Shown here: positions 31,647 to 33,908 of the stretch, piece by piece | How the letters are laid out: each line of letters begins with the position of its first letter | How positions within the stretch are numbered: position 1 is the first letter of the stretch | Made by a program: the position numbers and the translations under genes | NCBI GenBank assembly: GCA_028284955.1 | Contig: JANQQS010000161.1 | Span: forward strand, 1 to 33,908 | Length of the DNA: 33,908 bases | DNA from: Myxococcota bacterium | Lineage (GTDB): Bacteria; Myxococcota_A; Polyangia; Polyangiales; Houyiibacteriaceae | Direction: 5' to 3' | The notes under the pieces: model-generated | The model's database searches: none | What the model saw: only the letters and a program-made list of their open reading frames with translations | What the model was told of the DNA's origin: nothing

Positions 31647-32774
31647 ATGCGTTATTGGATTCGTATCACAAGCCTGATCTGCATCGTTTCATTGGGGAGC
31701 GCCTGCGCCGCCGAGTCATACGACTCCGACTTCGAGGCGCAGACCGAAGAAAAGGCCAGCAAGCTCGTCCTCGTCAAGCAAGCTTGGCTACTTCTATGGA
31801 ACGGCGCGAAGTCAAAAGCCGGCGCCGCATGGAAAGGCACCCAAGGAGCGAGAACTGTTGTAGGAACAGGCGTCAAGAAGGGTTTCGTGGTTGTGGGGAG
31901 AGGCGCCTGGGGAGGCATCAAGGCCACGGGACGATGGGGCGCACGCCGATACACCGATACCGCCAAGTTCTTCGGCGAAATCGACCCCAAAGTGAAACTC
32001 ACTCTGATCACGTCGCTCGCGGGTGCTGGGGTGGTAGCGATCTTTGCTAATCAAGGAGGCTGGGGCACGAGGGCGAAGCTGCCGAACGGGACGGAGCCGG
32101 TTGAGGCAACACCGGGTAATATTAAGACGACCGAAAAAAGCCTCAACGATGCCAACACAGCGGCCCAAAGGGCGTTCGTAAACGCATGCACTGCCCAGGC
32201 TGCAGCAATAAAAGCGCAGCTGAACACGGCGGAAGCGTGGCAAAGAAAAGGACTGGAAGGCCAGCTCAACGCACACATACAGATGTGCGACACAGCGAAG
32301 TGTCTGGCCGGACAGCTTCCACGGACCTCGACCAGATGCAAACAGCTCCTCGGCAACAGCGCAGTCCCTCCTCTTTACGATCACCAAGACCATCTCGCCT
32401 ACAACATCGCGCTCTATAACTCGTTCAAGTTTACATCCGCGACGATCGCCAACAACGGTTGGGACCGAAACCAATTCATCACCGTCAATCTGGCCGAATT
32501 CGCGCGGAACAAGGCGGTGAACTGGTGTTATTTGTTCGGGCCCGCCGAACGAATGGTCTACGCCGGCAAAGCCCACCGACTTACCTTCGACGAAATCCTC
32601 CGGGTCGACAGTTGCGTCCAAGAGTTTGGCGGATGGGGCGCCAACGTGACGACCATGGCACGCAAGAAGTGGCCAAAAATCGTGCAAGAGGCGACCCAAC
32701 TGGCGAGCGCGCCCGGTACGACCCTCGAGGTCACCGCGATTGCAAGCGTCCCCGAAGCGAACCCTACCCTCTAA
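31647..32774 (+). CDS. Lipoprotein with TEEK motif and Trp/Gly/Lys-rich amphipathic region
   Basis: A 375-residue lipoprotein; ATG with GGGAG about 6 bases upstream. Signal peptide ITSLICIVSLGSAC, then A-A-E-S-Y-D-S-D-F-E-A-Q-T-E-E-K. Residues of about 35-105 are rich in Trp, Gly, Lys and Arg (KAGAAWKGTQ, RGAWGGIKATGRWGARRY), followed by a hydrophobic span LTLITSLAGAGVVAIF that may cross or insert into a membrane. The C-terminal 230 residues are helical with about six cysteines. No family recognised. The membrane-active look of the middle suggests, but does not show, a pore or adhesion role. Confidence 0.75.
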   Translation: MRYWIRITSLICIVSLGSACAAESYDSDFEAQTEEKASKLVLVKQAWLLLWNGAKSKAGAAWKGTQGARTVVGTGVKKGFVVVGRGAWGGIKATGRWGARRYTDTAKFFGEIDPKVKLTLITSLAGAGVVAIFANQGGWGTRAKLPNGTEPVEATPGNIKTTEKSLNDANTAAQRAFVNACTAQAAAIKAQLNTAEAWQRKGLEGQLNAHIQMCDTAKCLAGQLPRTSTRCKQLLGNSAVPPLYDHQDHLAYNIALYNSFKFTSATIANNGWDRNQFITVNLAEFARNKAVNWCYLFGPAERMVYAGKAHRLTFDEILRVDSCVQEFGGWGANVTTMARKKWPKIVQEATQLASAPGTTLEVTAIASVPEANPTL

Positions 32775-32961
32775 CTTCGAGCGCCCCTTGGTCTCCCAAC
32801 CCGCGAGAACTCTTACCCCCGGCGCCATCAACAAAAGCCTGTTGACAAGCGCATCATCGTCAACAACACGTCGTCAACTACACGTCGTCAACTACATTGT
32901 CGCGTGCTATGAGGTCCTTAGATTGCGAGCCCCTGTGGTCTGTACGTCTCGAAGCAGGAAC

Positions 32962-33657
32962 ATGCCCTTAAACTCACCGCGCGCTGCGGCCGCCTTCCTG
33001 TTCTCCATCGGCTTCGTGGGCGCGCCGACCGCGGCCCACGCCCAGGGCTCAGAAGACGTCGAGAGCGCGCGCGCCAAGCTGCGCCATGAGCCCACGGTCG
33101 CGGAGACAGTGCGGGTGTCGCTCGAGTATTTCCGGGTTCATCCGGATGCATTTGACGACCTGCGGCGCAAAGCGAAAACGCGCGGTTGGCTGCCGTTGCT
33201 CGCAGCGGGTTATCTCTACGATGACGAGAACTTCAACCGCGACGAAACGCGAACCATGTCCGAGCCGTTCATCGCTGATGAATCTCGAGGAACGCGCAGC
33301 CACGGGGTGTCGATCGGTGGCGTGTGGGATTTACGCGAGCTTTTGTTCAACGCTTCGGAAGTTCAGGTCTACGGTTTGATCGGCGTGCAGCGTGACTTGA
33401 TGCTGGAAGCGGTGCGTACGTACTATCTGCGTCGGCAGCTGCTGCTTCGTCTGCTGCTCAGGCCGCCTGAAGATCCGCTCGCCTACGCTGCGCTCGAAAT
33501 GCGCGTAGACGAGTTTACCGCGATTTTGGACGTGCTTTCGGGCGGCTGGTTTTCCGAAGAATCGAAGCGGCGCTGGTATCGACGCAATCGAAATCGGAAC
33601 CGCAACCGCGATCGCGGGGGTCGGCCAGAGAAGCCCCCCGGAACCACGCTTCGTTAA
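32962..33657 (+). CDS. Exported protein of unknown function
   Basis: A 231-residue protein from an ATG at 32962 with a Sec signal (AAAAFLFSIGFVGAPTAAHA, cut after A-H-A). The frame is open a further 222 bp upstream without signal-like sequence. The mature part is helical with a conserved-looking core (GWLPLLAAGYLYDDENFNRD, GVWDLRELLFNASEVQVYGL, LRRQLLLRLLLRPPEDPLAY), resembling hypothetical exported proteins of myxobacteria-type genomes. The C-terminus is a run of alternating Arg and Asn encoded by a short DNA repeat. The structured dispersed repeat begins 3 bp after its stop. Confidence 0.7.
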   Translation: MPLNSPRAAAAFLFSIGFVGAPTAAHAQGSEDVESARAKLRHEPTVAETVRVSLEYFRVHPDAFDDLRRKAKTRGWLPLLAAGYLYDDENFNRDETRTMSEPFIADESRGTRSHGVSIGGVWDLRELLFNASEVQVYGLIGVQRDLMLEAVRTYYLRRQLLLRLLLRPPEDPLAYAALEMRVDEFTAILDVLSGGWFSEESKRRWYRRNRNRNRNRDRGGRPEKPPGTTLR

Positions 33658-33660
33658 TTT

Positions 33661-33908
33661 GAGGGTCTGGCACCCAGACCCTCTCGTCGGGGTACGACCC
33701 CGCCGATTCACCCAAGCTCCCCCGCCAGGAGGCACGTGGCATGGTTGCGTGGCGTGAACTGCTGGGGCCCCGCCGCATAGGGGTGGGCCGGACGCGAAGC
33801 GGCCGGAGTCGGGTGGGGGTCCCGCGCGGGTCGTACCCGCGTGGGGGAGGGTTTGCATCAAACCCACCAGACAACACAGTCCCAAGCTCCCCCGCCAGGG
33901 AGCACGTG
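33661..33908 (+). repeat. Structured dispersed repeat, right copy and start of a further unit
   Basis: Inverted counterpart of the left-end repeat. Four hairpins with three-base loops follow one another: 33661-33683 (10-bp stem, loop CAC), 33688-33702 (CGGGGT/ACCCCG, loop ACG), 33825-33841 (CGCGGGT/ACCCGCG, loop CGT) and 33849-33865 (GGGTTTG/CAAACCC, loop CAT). The block CCCAAGCTCCCCCGCCAGG occurs at 33711 and again at 33881, so another unit begins before the window ends. No gene is supported here. Confidence 0.75.

Noticed and set aside
33515-33885. Minus-strand frames over the right-end repeat
   Set aside because: The region is a structured repeat; the left copy does not conserve the same frame.
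1-33908. tRNA genes and insertion sequences
   Set aside because: No cloverleaf with a proper T-arm motif and no transposase gene was recognised by eye; a tRNA scan could not be run.

Overview
The window looks like a high-GC genome of the Myxococcota/deltaproteobacterial type. The grounds are many short lipoproteins, an Asp-box protein with a MYXO-CTERM-like tail, an HMG-CoA synthase, a long-form acyl-CoA dehydrogenase and a Rpn-like nuclease with a repeat tail. This placement is inference; there is no rRNA gene, and I recognised no tRNA, CRISPR array or insertion sequence.

Region 1 (1-8.9 kb) is mainly chromosomal: a lipoprotein (-), a secreted Asp-box propeller (+), HMG-CoA synthase (-), gpmI (+), a Phd antitoxin remnant, and a minus-strand run of esterase, HEAT-like protein and SH3-like lipoprotein. 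Region 2 (8.9-11.2 kb) has a divergent lipoprotein pair, a decayed nucleotidyltransferase module and a 145-bp palindromic element. Region 3 (11.3-15.1 kb) holds argS (-) and an acyl-CoA dehydrogenase (+).

Region 4 (15.1-25.7 kb) is an accessory, probably defence-related island. It starts with a tight three-gene operon: a MORC/Hsp90-like GHKL ATPase, an unknown protein and a protein resembling DUF6339. It continues with a nucleotidyltransferase/winged-helix pair, a RelE/HigB-like toxin with its XRE antitoxin, an XPB-like helicase overlapping a Bax1/DUF790-like nuclease that is cut by one in-frame TAG, a small acidic-to-basic ORF, a Rpn-like nuclease and an MNT nucleotidyltransferase whose HEPN partner seems to be a remnant.

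Region 5 (25.6-32.8 kb) is a lipoprotein cluster. Together with the 8.9-10.5 kb pair it forms three divergent pairs of transcription units, each separated by about 450-600 bp. All six leading genes have a close match to the sigma-54 -24/-12 promoter (GG-N10-GC) upstream, and four of the lipoproteins share a motif just after the lipidated cysteine. I read this as an undescribed sigma-54-controlled set of exported lipoproteins. It is the most notable pattern here, alongside the reduced MORC-like operon and the split XPB-Bax1 pair.

The two window ends carry inverted copies of one structured repeat with small three-base-loop hairpins. One stem differs between copies by paired changes that keep base pairing. 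Both copies lie just downstream of a stop codon in the same orientation relative to their gene.
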